A stretch of DNA of 12,191 bases from Nocardioidaceae bacterium (GTDB lineage: Bacteria > Actinomycetota > Actinomycetes > Propionibacteriales > Nocardioidaceae): positions 1 through 12,191 of the forward strand of contig JACCYS010000061.1 of assembly GCA_013696365.1 (NCBI GenBank), given 5' to 3'. A model generated the notes under the pieces. The model saw only the letters and a program-made list of their open reading frames with translations. It was not told where the DNA came from and ran no database searches. The position numbers and the translations under genes are program-made. Below, in pieces: positions 1-8,084 of this stretch; the stretch's first letter is position 1; each line of letters begins with the position of its first letter.

Positions 1-290
1 GCGGGGCGACGCAGGCCGACTCCGACATCGATGTCGCTGCCTGGTTCGGCGAGTCTGCGCCACAGTCATACGAGATGCTGTTGCCCGCTGGGGTTGATCT
101 GCTGGTCCTCGACCGGGCACCGCTGGAACTCGCCGGGCGGGTCGCCCAGCATGGCCGCCTGTTGCTTTCCCATGACGAGGTTGCCCGGGTGCGGTGGGAG
201 TCGACAACCCGGAAGATCTACTGCGACGAACTGCCGCGCATCACTCGGGCGCACCGGGAGTTCAGTGAGACGGTACGCCGTGGTCGATGA
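1..290 (+). CDS. mntA: MntA-type nucleotidyltransferase antitoxin, 3' part
   Basis: The reading frame is open from the left edge and stops at 288-290, so only about 95 C-terminal residues are present. Right at the edge it reads SDIDVAAWF, the D-x-D metal-binding end of the nucleotidyltransferase GS-x10-D-x-D motif; the GS half lies outside the window. A second conserved stretch, VDLLVLDRAPLELAGRV, supplies the third acidic residue, and the tail RVRWESTTRKIYCDELPRI is typical of the antitoxin half of MNT-HEPN pairs. In characterised pairs this enzyme AMPylates a tyrosine of the HEPN ribonuclease and so silences it. The stop overlaps the following HEPN gene by 11 nt, the usual tight arrangement. 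The family call is firm; that it still works is unknown, because the partner gene is broken. Confidence 0.8.
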   Translation, partial: GATQADSDIDVAAWFGESAPQSYEMLLPAGVDLLVLDRAPLELAGRVAQHGRLLLSHDEVARVRWESTTRKIYCDELPRITRAHREFSETVRRGR

Positions 291-689
291 GGTCCGCGTG
301 TTGCGACTGCTGCGCACGATCGCCGACGACCTGTTGCGCGCAGAGTCGGGGGCTGACGAGCGTCGCCGCAGCGACCCGTTGTGGCTGCGAGGCATCAAGT
401 ACGCCTTCGTCACGGCGATTGAGGCGGTCGTCGATGTCGCGCAGCACGTCTGCTCGACCCAAGTTGGGGCCCTCCCCGCGAGAACGGGGACGCCGTACGG
501 CTGCTTGGCGCGCATGGGGCCATCTCTGCTGAAGTGGCGTCCTCGATACGCCAGGCGGTGGGGTTCCGCAACGTGCTGGTTCACGCCTACGTTGCGGTCG
601 CCGACACCGTCGTGGTCGCCCGGATCGAGGACCTCGCCGACATTGATGCCTTCATCCGAGAGATGGCCGCGTTTGTTGAGTCCGTCTGA
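280..689 (+). pseudogene. hepT: HepT-like HEPN toxin (DUF86), frameshifted
   Basis: A GTG at 280, inside the end of the mntA gene, opens a frame reading VVDEVRVLRLLRTIADDLLR and later YAFVTAIEAVVDVAQHVCST, typical of DUF86/HEPN proteins. Near 458-463 the homology jumps to the -1 frame, which continues SWGPPRENGDAVRLLGAHGA and on to a TGA at 687-689. Together the two parts make a normal-length HEPN toxin of about 136 residues. The second part carries the ribonuclease motif RNVLVHAY (567-590), matching RX4HXY; its tyrosine is the residue modified by MntA in known pairs. The break fits loss of one base in the short C or A runs (ACCCAAG). No classical slippery heptamer is visible. It is either a true inactivating mutation or a sequencing error; the catalytic residues themselves are conserved. 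Confidence 0.75.
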
Positions 690-707
690 GCCCTGAATCT
701 GGTCGCC

Positions 708-753
708 TTTACGGGGCGTACCGACCCTTCACGCGGCGCGCATGCCCCGTAAA
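708..753. repeat. Inverted repeat between convergent hepT and gpx
   Basis: TTTACGGGGC at 708-717 is the exact reverse complement of GCCCCGTAAA at 744-753, giving a 10-bp stem with a 26-nt loop. The right arm also belongs to a second possible stem, CGTAAACG (748-755) with CGTTTACG (768-775), so the two hairpins exclude each other. The position just past the hepT stop and before the 3' end of the convergent gpx gene would suit a transcription end region, but no T-run follows. It may instead be a degraded copy of the neighbouring direct repeat in inverted orientation. Confidence 0.55.
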
Positions 754-772
754 CGGTAGGCAAGCCACGTTT

Positions 773-856
773 ACGTGGCGCGCGGCGGGACGGACGGGGA
801 CGCCGCGGCGGGCGGGGCAGACGTGGCGCGCGGCGGGCGATATGGCGCGCGGCGGG
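773..856. repeat. GC-rich direct repeat array, unit ACGTGGCGCGCGGCGGG
   Basis: The 14-mer TGGCGCGCGGCGGG occurs exactly three times, at 776-789, 824-837 and 843-856. The first two copies are preceded by ACG and the third by ATA. More degenerate relatives are ACGCGGCGCGC at 731-741 and ACGGGGCG at 711-718, the latter with the same TTT prefix as the first full copy. The spacing is irregular (48 and 19 nt), so this is not CRISPR. The array sits directly against the 3' end of gpx. Its function is unknown; it could be an intergenic dispersed repeat family or a strongly structured 3' region. Confidence 0.6.
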
Positions 857-862
857 CGGGGG

Positions 863-1357
863 TCAGGCCGCCAACGCCTGCTCAATGCCACTGGTGAGCT
901 TCTCGGGCTCGGTGGACGAACCCCAACGCGCACGGACGGCACCGTCCCGGCCCACCAGGAACTTGGTGAAGTTCCACTTGATCTTGTCGCCTAGCAAGCC
1001 GGACTGCTCGGCGCGCAGCCACCTGTACAGCGGGTGCGCACCGTCACCGTTGACCTCCACCTTGGCGAACATCGGGAACGACACCGAGAATGTCGCCGAG
1101 CAGAACTGCTGGATGTCGGCCTCCGACCCCGGCTCCTGATTGCCGAACTGGTCGCAGGGGAAACCAAGCACGGTAAGGCCCTGCTCGGCGTAGGTTTGAT
1201 GCAGTTGCTCTAGGCCCTCGTACTGCGGAGTGAACCCGCATTGTGACGCAACGTTCACCACGAGCAGCACCTGGCCGGCAAAGTCCGAAAGGGCGACCTC
1301 GCGGCCGTCGATCGATGTCGCAGTGAAGTCGAACGCTGTCAATGACGGTGTGGGCAC
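863..1357 (-). CDS. gpx: Glutathione peroxidase family (probably thioredoxin-dependent) peroxidase
   Basis: Predicted to be a cytoplasmic peroxidase of 164 residues that reduces hydrogen peroxide or lipid hydroperoxides. The family signatures are all present: NVASQCGFTPQY with the peroxidatic Cys at residue 40, GFPCDQFGNQEPGS with the active-site Gln at 74, and WNFTKF near 127 with the catalytic Trp and Asn. A cysteine at 86 (QQFCSATF) sits where the resolving cysteine of thioredoxin-dependent members lies, which argues for thioredoxin rather than glutathione as the reductant (inference). The active-site residue is Cys, not selenocysteine. I chose the GTG at 1357 because homology starts just after it and the in-frame extension up to 1426 overlaps the kinase remnant. 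It begins 10 nt after that remnant's stop and may be co-transcribed with it. The ribosome binding site is weak. Confidence 0.9.
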   Translation of the reverse strand: MPTPSLTAFDFTATSIDGREVALSDFAGQVLLVVNVASQCGFTPQYEGLEQLHQTYAEQGLTVLGFPCDQFGNQEPGSEADIQQFCSATFSVSFPMFAKVEVNGDGAHPLYRWLRAEQSGLLGDKIKWNFTKFLVGRDGAVRARWGSSTEPEKLTSGIEQALAA

Positions 1358-1367
1358 GGTTTTCCGA

Positions 1368-1669
1368 TCATGGGGTGAACGCGACTCCGCTGGACACGGC
1401 TGGCTGCTCCGGCGGATCCACCCCATCCTCGGCTAGCGCCTCAGCGACCGTCTCGGCGCGTAGCGGCAGCGATACCGACACGGTGGTGCCGCGATCCACC
1501 TCGGACTCCAGGTCCACCCTGCCGCCGTGGTTCTCGACGATCATACGCACAATCACGGCCCGAGCATGGACACCATCACCAGGCCGAGACCGCGCACGAC
1601 CGGCAGCAGGTCGAAGCTGCTGCCGGGTGCGGTGACGGCTGCCGCTGCCGCTGCGGCCGGGCTGGTCAC
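1368..1669 (-). pseudogene. Histidine kinase remnant (end of HATPase domain)
   Basis: The C-terminal part reads VIVRMIVENHGGRVDLESEV then RGTTVSVSLPL, the end of a HATPase_c domain, followed by an Ala/Glu/Pro-rich tail and a stop at 1368-1370. A plausible start is the GTG at 1669-1667, whose GTGA overlaps the stop of the receiver gene before it. That frame gives an Ala-rich N-terminus and then FDLLPVVRGLGLVMV before stopping. The frames rejoin if about 23 nt are removed between direct repeats GTGAT at 1552-1556 and 1575-1579 (plus strand ATCAC), which would read RGLGLVIVRMIVENHGG, a canonical G-box. Even so the product would be about 92 residues with no dimerisation/His box and no N-box. I infer a kinase gene that has lost most of its body. 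An alternative is an N-terminal membrane stub joined to a C-terminal stub by a large deletion. Confidence 0.6.
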
Positions 1670-2037
1670 CGACGTACGCGAGCGAGAACCGCCCGCACTC
1701 GTGAGCTGAGCTCTCGAGGGCTGAAGGGTTTGACGACGTAGTCGTCGGCTCCAGCATGGAAACCCTGGTCGACGTCGGACTCTTGCGCCCGGGCCGCCAA
1801 CAGGATGACGGGGACCGACCCCATCCCCAGGTCGTCGCGCAGCGTGCGACAGACGTCCAACCCGCTCATTCCCGGCATCATGACGTCGAGCAGCACCAGG
1901 TCGGGCGTCTCGCGGCGACAGGCCTCCAGGGCGGTAACACCGTCGCCGACCGCTTCGACGTCCATGCCGGCTTGCTCCAGTTTGAACCGGAGCTCGAGGA
2001 TGTCGTCATCATCGTCGGCAACCACCACGCGGGTCAT
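1666..2037 (-). CDS. Stand-alone receiver (CheY-like) domain protein, atypical
   Basis: A receiver domain only, 123 residues, with no output domain. It has the acidic pocket (VVVADDDDD, Asp 8-10), the phospho-acceptor Asp51 in LVLLDVMMPG and the conserved Lys103 in DDYVVKPFSP. The conserved Thr/Ser after the fourth strand is Ala81 (PVILLAARAQ, where PVIMLTAR is expected). That residue transmits phosphorylation to the signalling face in CheY-like proteins, so the switch may be impaired. The ATG at 2037 overlaps the stop of the upstream receiver gene by 4 nt (ATGA), and its own stop overlaps the next GTG by 4 nt (GTGA), so it sits in a coupled operon. In-frame sequence further upstream is rejected because it lies inside the neighbour. 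Its partner kinase appears ruined, so its input is unknown. Confidence 0.85.
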   Translation of the reverse strand: MTRVVVADDDDDILELRFKLEQAGMDVEAVGDGVTALEACRRETPDLVLLDVMMPGMSGLDVCRTLRDDLGMGSVPVILLAARAQESDVDQGFHAGADDYVVKPFSPRELSSRVRAVLARVRR

Positions 2038-2448
2038 GACGTCTCTTGAGGGCCGTCGTCCGGCCCTGGACCGAAACCGACGGTGGCCATCACCCGGGCG
2101 ACGTCTTGGCGACTGAACGGCTTCTCCAGCACGGCGTCGACTCGGACCTGCAGGTCGTCGCGCTCCACCGCTGACGCCAAAATCACGTAACACTTGTCTG
2201 TCGCTGCCTGTGCGCGCGGGGCGTCAATGACCTGGACGCCATCCATGCCGGGCAGTCCAAAGTCAACGAACACGACGTCCGGTGTCTGGTGTGCTGCTGC
2301 CGCTAGCCCGTCGTCACCGGAATCGGCGATGTCCACCTGGTGTCCCAGCGCCCGCAGGTGACGGCGCTCTAGCGCTGACGTCTGGGTCATTCTCGATGAC
2401 GAGGACCCGCGCAGCATGTCGCCGCGCGCAACTCTCTCGGGCACTCAC
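2034..2448 (-). pseudogene. Second stand-alone receiver domain gene, frameshifted
   Basis: From a GTG at 2448 the frame reads a short Arg-rich lead and then ARVLVIENDPDVS, the first strand and acidic pocket of a receiver domain, with Glu-Asn-Asp in place of the usual Asp pair. Near 2370 the homology passes to another frame, which continues LERRHLRALGHQVDIADSG, the phospho-acceptor in VVFVDFGLPGMDG, Ser in VILASAVE and Lys in VLEKPFSRQD, ending at 2034. Matching the usual receiver spacing needs two extra bases, as if AGCGCGCTAGAG had lost one GC unit. The whole would be about 138 residues. The start is supported by a TATTGT hexamer 6 nt upstream. The stop overlaps the next receiver's ATG. This may be a real decay event or a sequencing error in a GC dinucleotide run. 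Confidence 0.75.
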
Positions 2449-2454
2449 AGCACG

Positions 2455-2460
2455 ACAATA
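2455..2460 (-). promoter_or_regulatory. Candidate -10 box for leaderless receiver transcript
   Basis: On the minus strand TATTGT is followed by exactly 6 nt and then the GTG at 2448. This is the spacing expected if transcription starts on the start codon, a common arrangement in actinobacteria. The surrounding sequence is more AT-rich than its neighbourhood, and there is no Shine-Dalgarno sequence before the GTG. I see no convincing -35 box. Confidence 0.45.
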
Positions 2461-2559
2461 GTGACGCGGAGTTAGTTTTCCTCGAACAAGTTGCGAAATA
2501 TCGGCTGCCTCGGACCAAAAATTCGGTCGTCCGGACACAGCGCGGGGGCCATCCGAACG

Positions 2560-2577
2560 ACGCTGATCACGCAGCGT
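2560..2577 (-). terminator. Small hairpin just after rho, weak terminator candidate
   Basis: ACGCTG (2560-2565) and CAGCGT (2572-2577) form a 6-bp stem with a 6-nt loop, beginning 7 nt past the rho stop codon. It can be lengthened by GA/TC pairs across a small bulge. No T-run follows on the minus strand, so it is not a classical intrinsic terminator. The rest of the 136-nt gap shows only the promoter-like hexamer noted separately. Confidence 0.25.
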
Positions 2578-2584
2578 TCTGGGC

Positions 2585-4408
<1,824 letters not shown>

Positions 4409-4722
4409 GTGAGGTCCTTCCCACGTCGGGCGGGGCCAAGGGGCCCCGCCGGGGGCGGTCCTGGTCTGTCCAGGCTCCGCGAGAGCCGACTCATGCACGT
4501 CTGATGCTTGGCCGGATGTTCGACGTCTGCTTTTTCTCCCTCGCGCCCGCCACAAGCAGTGACGGCGGCTGAACCACGCCTGCGCGACTCTGCGGCTAGA
4601 CGCTCAACAGACTCGCCGACGGCGGAGGGATGAAACGCGGCTACGCCCAATCCACATCGTCGTTCCGATGCGGTGGTGCTGCGCGCGGGACCGACAGTAC
4701 CACCCGCTGGCAGCGATGTCGC
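4409..4722 (-). other. 314-nt gap between thrB and rho: rho leader
   Basis: No supported gene lies here. Near the thrB end is a TACTGT hexamer (4694-4699) that could be a -10 box, but without a recognisable -35. If used it would give a 5' leader of about 280 nt. Towards rho come the GC hairpin (4429-4450) and the ribosome binding site (4415-4421). An overlapping open frame starting at an ATG near 4490 runs out of frame into rho; it has no ribosome binding site and looks non-coding. A long leader fits the known tendency of rho genes to be autoregulated, but regulation here is inference. Confidence 0.5.
4429..4450 (-). promoter_or_regulatory. Strong GC hairpin in the rho 5' leader
   Basis: GGCGGGGCC (4429-4437) and GGCCCCGCC (4442-4450) are exact reverse complements separated by 4 nt, a 9-bp all-GC stem. 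It ends 7 nt before the Shine-Dalgarno GGAAGGA (4415-4421) of rho. No T-run follows, so a pause site, a translation-control element or a binding-site boundary is more likely than an intrinsic terminator. The role is inferred from position only. Confidence 0.5.
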
Positions 4723-5652
4723 TCACCCCGCCGTCCGAGTCCCCTCGCGGTCTACCGCCATCGGTTTGATCTGCCACCCTGGTGCGACGCCGTGCAGCCT
4801 CTCAACCAGCTTTGCTGAGACCGCGGCATCTGAGTGCGCAGCTCCGCACAACACCAGCACCGAGGGTCCGGCGCCAGAGATCACCGCCGCATGTCCGTCG
4901 TCGCGCAATCGCCGGACGAGAGACAGCGACTCGGGCATGGCGGGTTCGCGATAATCCTGGTGCAGGTAATCCTCGGTCGCCTCGAACAGCAGGTCCGGAC
5001 GAGTGGTGAGAGCCAACGGGAGCAACGCAGCCCGCCCGCTGTTGGCGACCGCGTCGCGGTGCGGCACCTCGGCAGGGAGCAACCCGCGGGCCACCGTGGT
5101 CGACACCGGGCTGTCAGGCACCAGCACCACCGTCGTCACCGCTGGCTCGACCCGGACCGCCCGCACCCCGGAGCCGCTCACCCAAGCGGTCGTGAAGCCA
5201 CCCAGCAGGGCGGCCGCGACATTGTCCGGATGCCCCTCCAACTCGCTGGCGAGCCGCAACATCGCAGCATCATCGAGACTTTCCACTGCGCCGGGCTCTT
5301 CGAGGTGCACCAATGCCCGGGCCGCGACCACACCAGCCACGATCGCGGCGGCCGACGAGCCGAGACCCCGCCCGTGGGGCACGCGATTGTGGCCGCGCAG
5401 CCGTAGTCCCGGCGGTTGGTGTCCGAGCAGGTCGAAGGCGGCTCGGGCGGCACGTACCACCAGGTGCTGCTCGTCTCGGGGTACCTCGCCGGCGCCTTCG
5501 CCGGTGACGTCCACCTGCAGCCCGCTCGGCGCAGCAGCCATCTCGACGTCGTCATAGAGCGCTAGGGCCAGCCCAAAGCTGTCGAAACCGGGGCCGAGGT
5601 TTGCGCTGGAGGCTGGCGCCCGCACAGCCACCACGGCGTCGCTATTACGCAC
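4723..5652 (-). CDS. thrB: Homoserine kinase
   Basis: Phosphorylates homoserine with ATP to O-phosphohomoserine, the penultimate step of threonine synthesis. At 309 residues it has normal length for the GHMP kinase superfamily. Visible motifs are PASSANLGPGFDSFG (13-27), the ATP-binding loop VPHGRGLGSSAAA (91-103) and the C-terminal Gly-rich motif AVISGAGPSVLVL (about 255-270). The GTG start at 5652 lies 9 nt after the thrC stop, with GAGG of TGAGG (overlapping the thrC stop) about 7 nt upstream as ribosome binding site. It is the last gene of the argS operon. Confidence 0.95.
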   Translation of the reverse strand: MRNSDAVVAVRAPASSANLGPGFDSFGLALALYDDVEMAAAPSGLQVDVTGEGAGEVPRDEQHLVVRAARAAFDLLGHQPPGLRLRGHNRVPHGRGLGSSAAAIVAGVVAARALVHLEEPGAVESLDDAAMLRLASELEGHPDNVAAALLGGFTTAWVSGSGVRAVRVEPAVTTVVLVPDSPVSTTVARGLLPAEVPHRDAVANSGRAALLPLALTTRPDLLFEATEDYLHQDYREPAMPESLSLVRRLRDDGHAAVISGAGPSVLVLCGAAHSDAAVSAKLVERLHGVAPGWQIKPMAVDREGTRTAG

Positions 5653-5661
5653 TAGACGGCC

Positions 5662-6750
5662 TCAGCACAGGCCGGCAGCGGCAGCGGCTGCCGGCAAGTC
5701 GGGCTCAACGACGCGGTCCACGACGTCGCGACCGGCCAACGCAGTGTCGGTGTCCTTCAGTCCATGCCCAGTCACCGTCACCACCATCTGCAGGCCGGGA
5801 TCAATCTCTGCGCGGCCGGCAAGCTGCACCAGTCCGGCGGCTCCCGCCGCGGATGCCGGCTCCACGAACACTCCGTCTCGGGTGGCCAGGCAGCGCTGAG
5901 CGGTGATGATCTGCTCGTCAGTGACAGCCTCGATCAGACCACCCGACTCCTCCCGCGCTGCGACCGCCAACGACCAGGAAGCCGGGTTGCCCACCCGGAT
6001 GGCGGTCGCGACAGTGTCCGGGTTGGCAACCGGCTGGCCGGACACCAACGGCGCCGCCCCAGCCGCCTGGAACCCCCACATCCGGGGACGGTGATCGCTC
6101 AGCCCGGCGTCGGCGTACTCGCAGTACCCGAGCCAGTACGCCGACACGTTGCCGGCATTGCCCACCGGCAACACGTGCACATCCGGCGCCCCGCCGAGAG
6201 CATCGACCACCTCAAAGGCAGCTGTCTTCTGCCCCTGCAACCGCATGGGATTGACCGAGTTGACCAGGGAGACCGGAAAGGCGTCGGCCAGCTCGCGGGC
6301 CAGCCGCAAACAGTCATCAAAGTTGCCTCGCACCTGGATCACCGACGCCCCGTGCATCACCGCCTGCGCCAGCTTGCCGGCGGCGATCCGCCCGTGCGGC
6401 ACCAGCACCACCGGGGTGAGCCCGGCGCGGGCCGCGTAGGCGGTCATCGAGGCGGACGTGTTGCCGGTCGAGGCGCACACCACTGCCTCGGCACCCTCGG
6501 CGACGGCAACCGAGATGGCCACGGTCATGCCCCGGTCCTTGAAGGATCCGGTCGGGTTGTCCCCCTCGACCTTGAGCCAGACCTGCCCCTGGACGAGCTC
6601 GGACAACCACTGCGAGCGCACCAGCGGGGTGCCACCCTCGCCAAGAGACACCACTGGCGCAGCGTCAGCCACCGGCAGCCACGAGCGGTACTGTTCGATC
6701 ACCCCACGCCACTGGGTGCTGCCCGCACGAGCGGTGTCGATCGTGGCCAT
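5662..6750 (-). CDS. thrC: Threonine synthase
   Basis: PLP enzyme of 362 residues converting O-phosphohomoserine to threonine and phosphate. The Schiff-base lysine is Lys71 in NPTGSFKDRGM. The phosphate-binding loop is GNAGNVSAYW, and EPASAAGAAGL and the Gly-rich VTVTGHGLKD near the end are as in short bacterial (actinobacterial-type) threonine synthases. The ATG at 6750 shares its A with the hom stop (TGATG), so translation is probably coupled to hom. The product of the next gene, thrB, is its substrate supplier, so the two act consecutively though in reverse gene order. Confidence 0.95.
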   Translation of the reverse strand: MATIDTARAGSTQWRGVIEQYRSWLPVADAAPVVSLGEGGTPLVRSQWLSELVQGQVWLKVEGDNPTGSFKDRGMTVAISVAVAEGAEAVVCASTGNTSASMTAYAARAGLTPVVLVPHGRIAAGKLAQAVMHGASVIQVRGNFDDCLRLARELADAFPVSLVNSVNPMRLQGQKTAAFEVVDALGGAPDVHVLPVGNAGNVSAYWLGYCEYADAGLSDHRPRMWGFQAAGAAPLVSGQPVANPDTVATAIRVGNPASWSLAVAAREESGGLIEAVTDEQIITAQRCLATRDGVFVEPASAAGAAGLVQLAGRAEIDPGLQMVVTVTGHGLKDTDTALAGRDVVDRVVEPDLPAAAAAAGLC

Positions 6751-8084
6751 CAGGCGGAGTCCGACTCGCTGTCGGCCTCGACCCGCATCACCGAGGTGAC
6801 CTCGCGGACCATGTCCATATGCGCAAGCCCGCTCACTGTTGCGGCCAACGCGGCATCCCTGGCCGGGTGCGTGACGACGACGAGCTGAGCGTCGCTACCG
6901 CGCCCCTCCTGACGTACGGTCTGGATCGACACCTCGTGCCGGGCGAACTCGGTGGCGACGGCAGCCAGCACACCTGGTCTGTCATCGACATCCACGGCGA
7001 TGTGATACCGGGTGACAGTGTCGCCCATTGGCAGCACCGCGAGCTGCGCATGCGCCGACTCCCCCGGCCCACGCACGTCAGACAGCTGGTTGCGTGCAGC
7101 GGTGACCAGGTCACCAAGCACGGCACTGGCGGTGGGAGCGCCACCGGCACCGGGACCGTAGAACATCAACCGGCCAGCGGCCTCGCTCTCGACAAAGACG
7201 GCGTTGTAGGCCTCGCGAACGCTGGCCAGCGGGTGGTCAGCGGGAATCATCGCCGGGTGCACCCGCGCAGACACCGACGGACCGTCGGACAGTTCGTGAC
7301 GCTCGCAAATCGCCAGCAGCTTGACCACGCAACCCATCTGCTCGGCGGAGACCACATCGGCAGCGGACACCTCGGCGATGCCCTCGCGGTGCACGTCGGC
7401 CGCAGTGACGCGGGTGTGAAAGGCGAGGCTGGCGAGGATCGCGGCCTTGGCCGCCGCGTCGAAGCCCTCGATGTCGGCCGTGGGGTCTGCCTCGGCATAA
7501 CCGAGCGCCTGTGCCTGCTCAAGCGCCTCGGCGAAGCCGGCCCCGGTCGTGGACATCTTGTCCAACACGAAGTTGGTTGTGCCGTTGACGATGCCCAGCA
7601 CGCGACGCACCCGGTCGCCGGCCAGCGACTCACGGAGCGGCCGCAAGATCGGGATCGCACCGGCAACCGACGCCTCGAACCACAGGTCGCGCTCGGCCTT
7701 CTCGGCCGCCTCAAACAAGGTGGCACCGTCTTCCGCGAGCAGTGCCTTGTTCGCCGTCACCACCGCGGCACCATGCTCGAGTGCGGCCAGGATGAGCCCA
7801 CGGGCGGGCTCGATCCCGCCGATCACCTCGACCACCAGGTCGACGTCGTCGCGACGTACGAGCGCAGCGGCGTCGGTGGTGAACAGGTCGGCTGACACCG
7901 GCAGGTCGCGGGCCCTTCCGGGTCGTCGCACGGCGATCCCACGCAACTGCAGCGGAGTCCCCACCCGGGCGGCGAGCTCGTCGGCCTGCTTGACAAGTAG
8001 GCGTACCACCGCGCTGCCGACGACACCGCAACCGAGCAGGGCAACCCCGAGTGATCGGCCGGTGCCGGTGGTCATCGGCGCCAT
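6750..8084 (-). CDS. hom: Homoserine dehydrogenase with ACT domain
   Basis: Reduces aspartate semialdehyde to homoserine with NAD(P)H, at the branch point to threonine and methionine. In 444 residues it has an N-terminal Rossmann fold (VALLGCGVVGSAV, GxGxxG at 18-23), ANKALL, the catalytic-domain stretch GYAEADPTADIEGFDAAAK, and a C-terminal ACT domain from about residue 358 (YHIAVDVDDRPGVLAAV). In actinobacterial enzymes the ACT domain mediates feedback inhibition by threonine, so this form is probably feedback-regulated. I chose the ATG at 8084, whose A is shared with the lysA stop (TGATG). The GTG one codon earlier (8087, a GTGA overlap) and an ATG at 8075 preceded by GGGGTGA are possible alternatives. 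Confidence 0.95.
   Translation of the reverse strand: MAPMTTGTGRSLGVALLGCGVVGSAVVRLLVKQADELAARVGTPLQLRGIAVRRPGRARDLPVSADLFTTDAAALVRRDDVDLVVEVIGGIEPARGLILAALEHGAAVVTANKALLAEDGATLFEAAEKAERDLWFEASVAGAIPILRPLRESLAGDRVRRVLGIVNGTTNFVLDKMSTTGAGFAEALEQAQALGYAEADPTADIEGFDAAAKAAILASLAFHTRVTAADVHREGIAEVSAADVVSAEQMGCVVKLLAICERHELSDGPSVSARVHPAMIPADHPLASVREAYNAVFVESEAAGRLMFYGPGAGGAPTASAVLGDLVTAARNQLSDVRGPGESAHAQLAVLPMGDTVTRYHIAVDVDDRPGVLAAVATEFARHEVSIQTVRQEGRGSDAQLVVVTHPARDAALAATVSGLAHMDMVREVTSVMRVEADSESDSA

Noticed and set aside
455..466. Programmed ribosomal frameshift in hepT
   Set aside because: No X-XXY-YYZ slippery heptamer and no obvious stimulatory structure were seen; a one-base loss is simpler.
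31..696. One continuous 221-codon plus-strand frame across mntA and hepT
   Set aside because: Only its middle (about 280-457) matches HEPN; before that the mntA frame and after that the hepT -1 frame carry the homology, so the long frame is not a gene.
773..856. CRISPR-like array
   Set aside because: The unit is too short, spacing is irregular, spacers are low complexity and there are no cas genes.
2038..2193. N-terminal extension of the intact receiver
   Set aside because: It lies within the preceding receiver gene, and the receiver fold starts at the ATG at 2037 in the ATGA overlap.
4409..4555. N-terminal extension of rho to an upstream in-frame start
   Set aside because: The extension would cover the hairpin and Shine-Dalgarno; the GTG at 4408 has an ideal ribosome binding site and the expected family N-terminus.
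5764..6888. Plus-strand open frames opposite thrC and hom (also 6819-7895)
   Set aside because: Composition-driven shadows that cross the ends of two well-supported genes.
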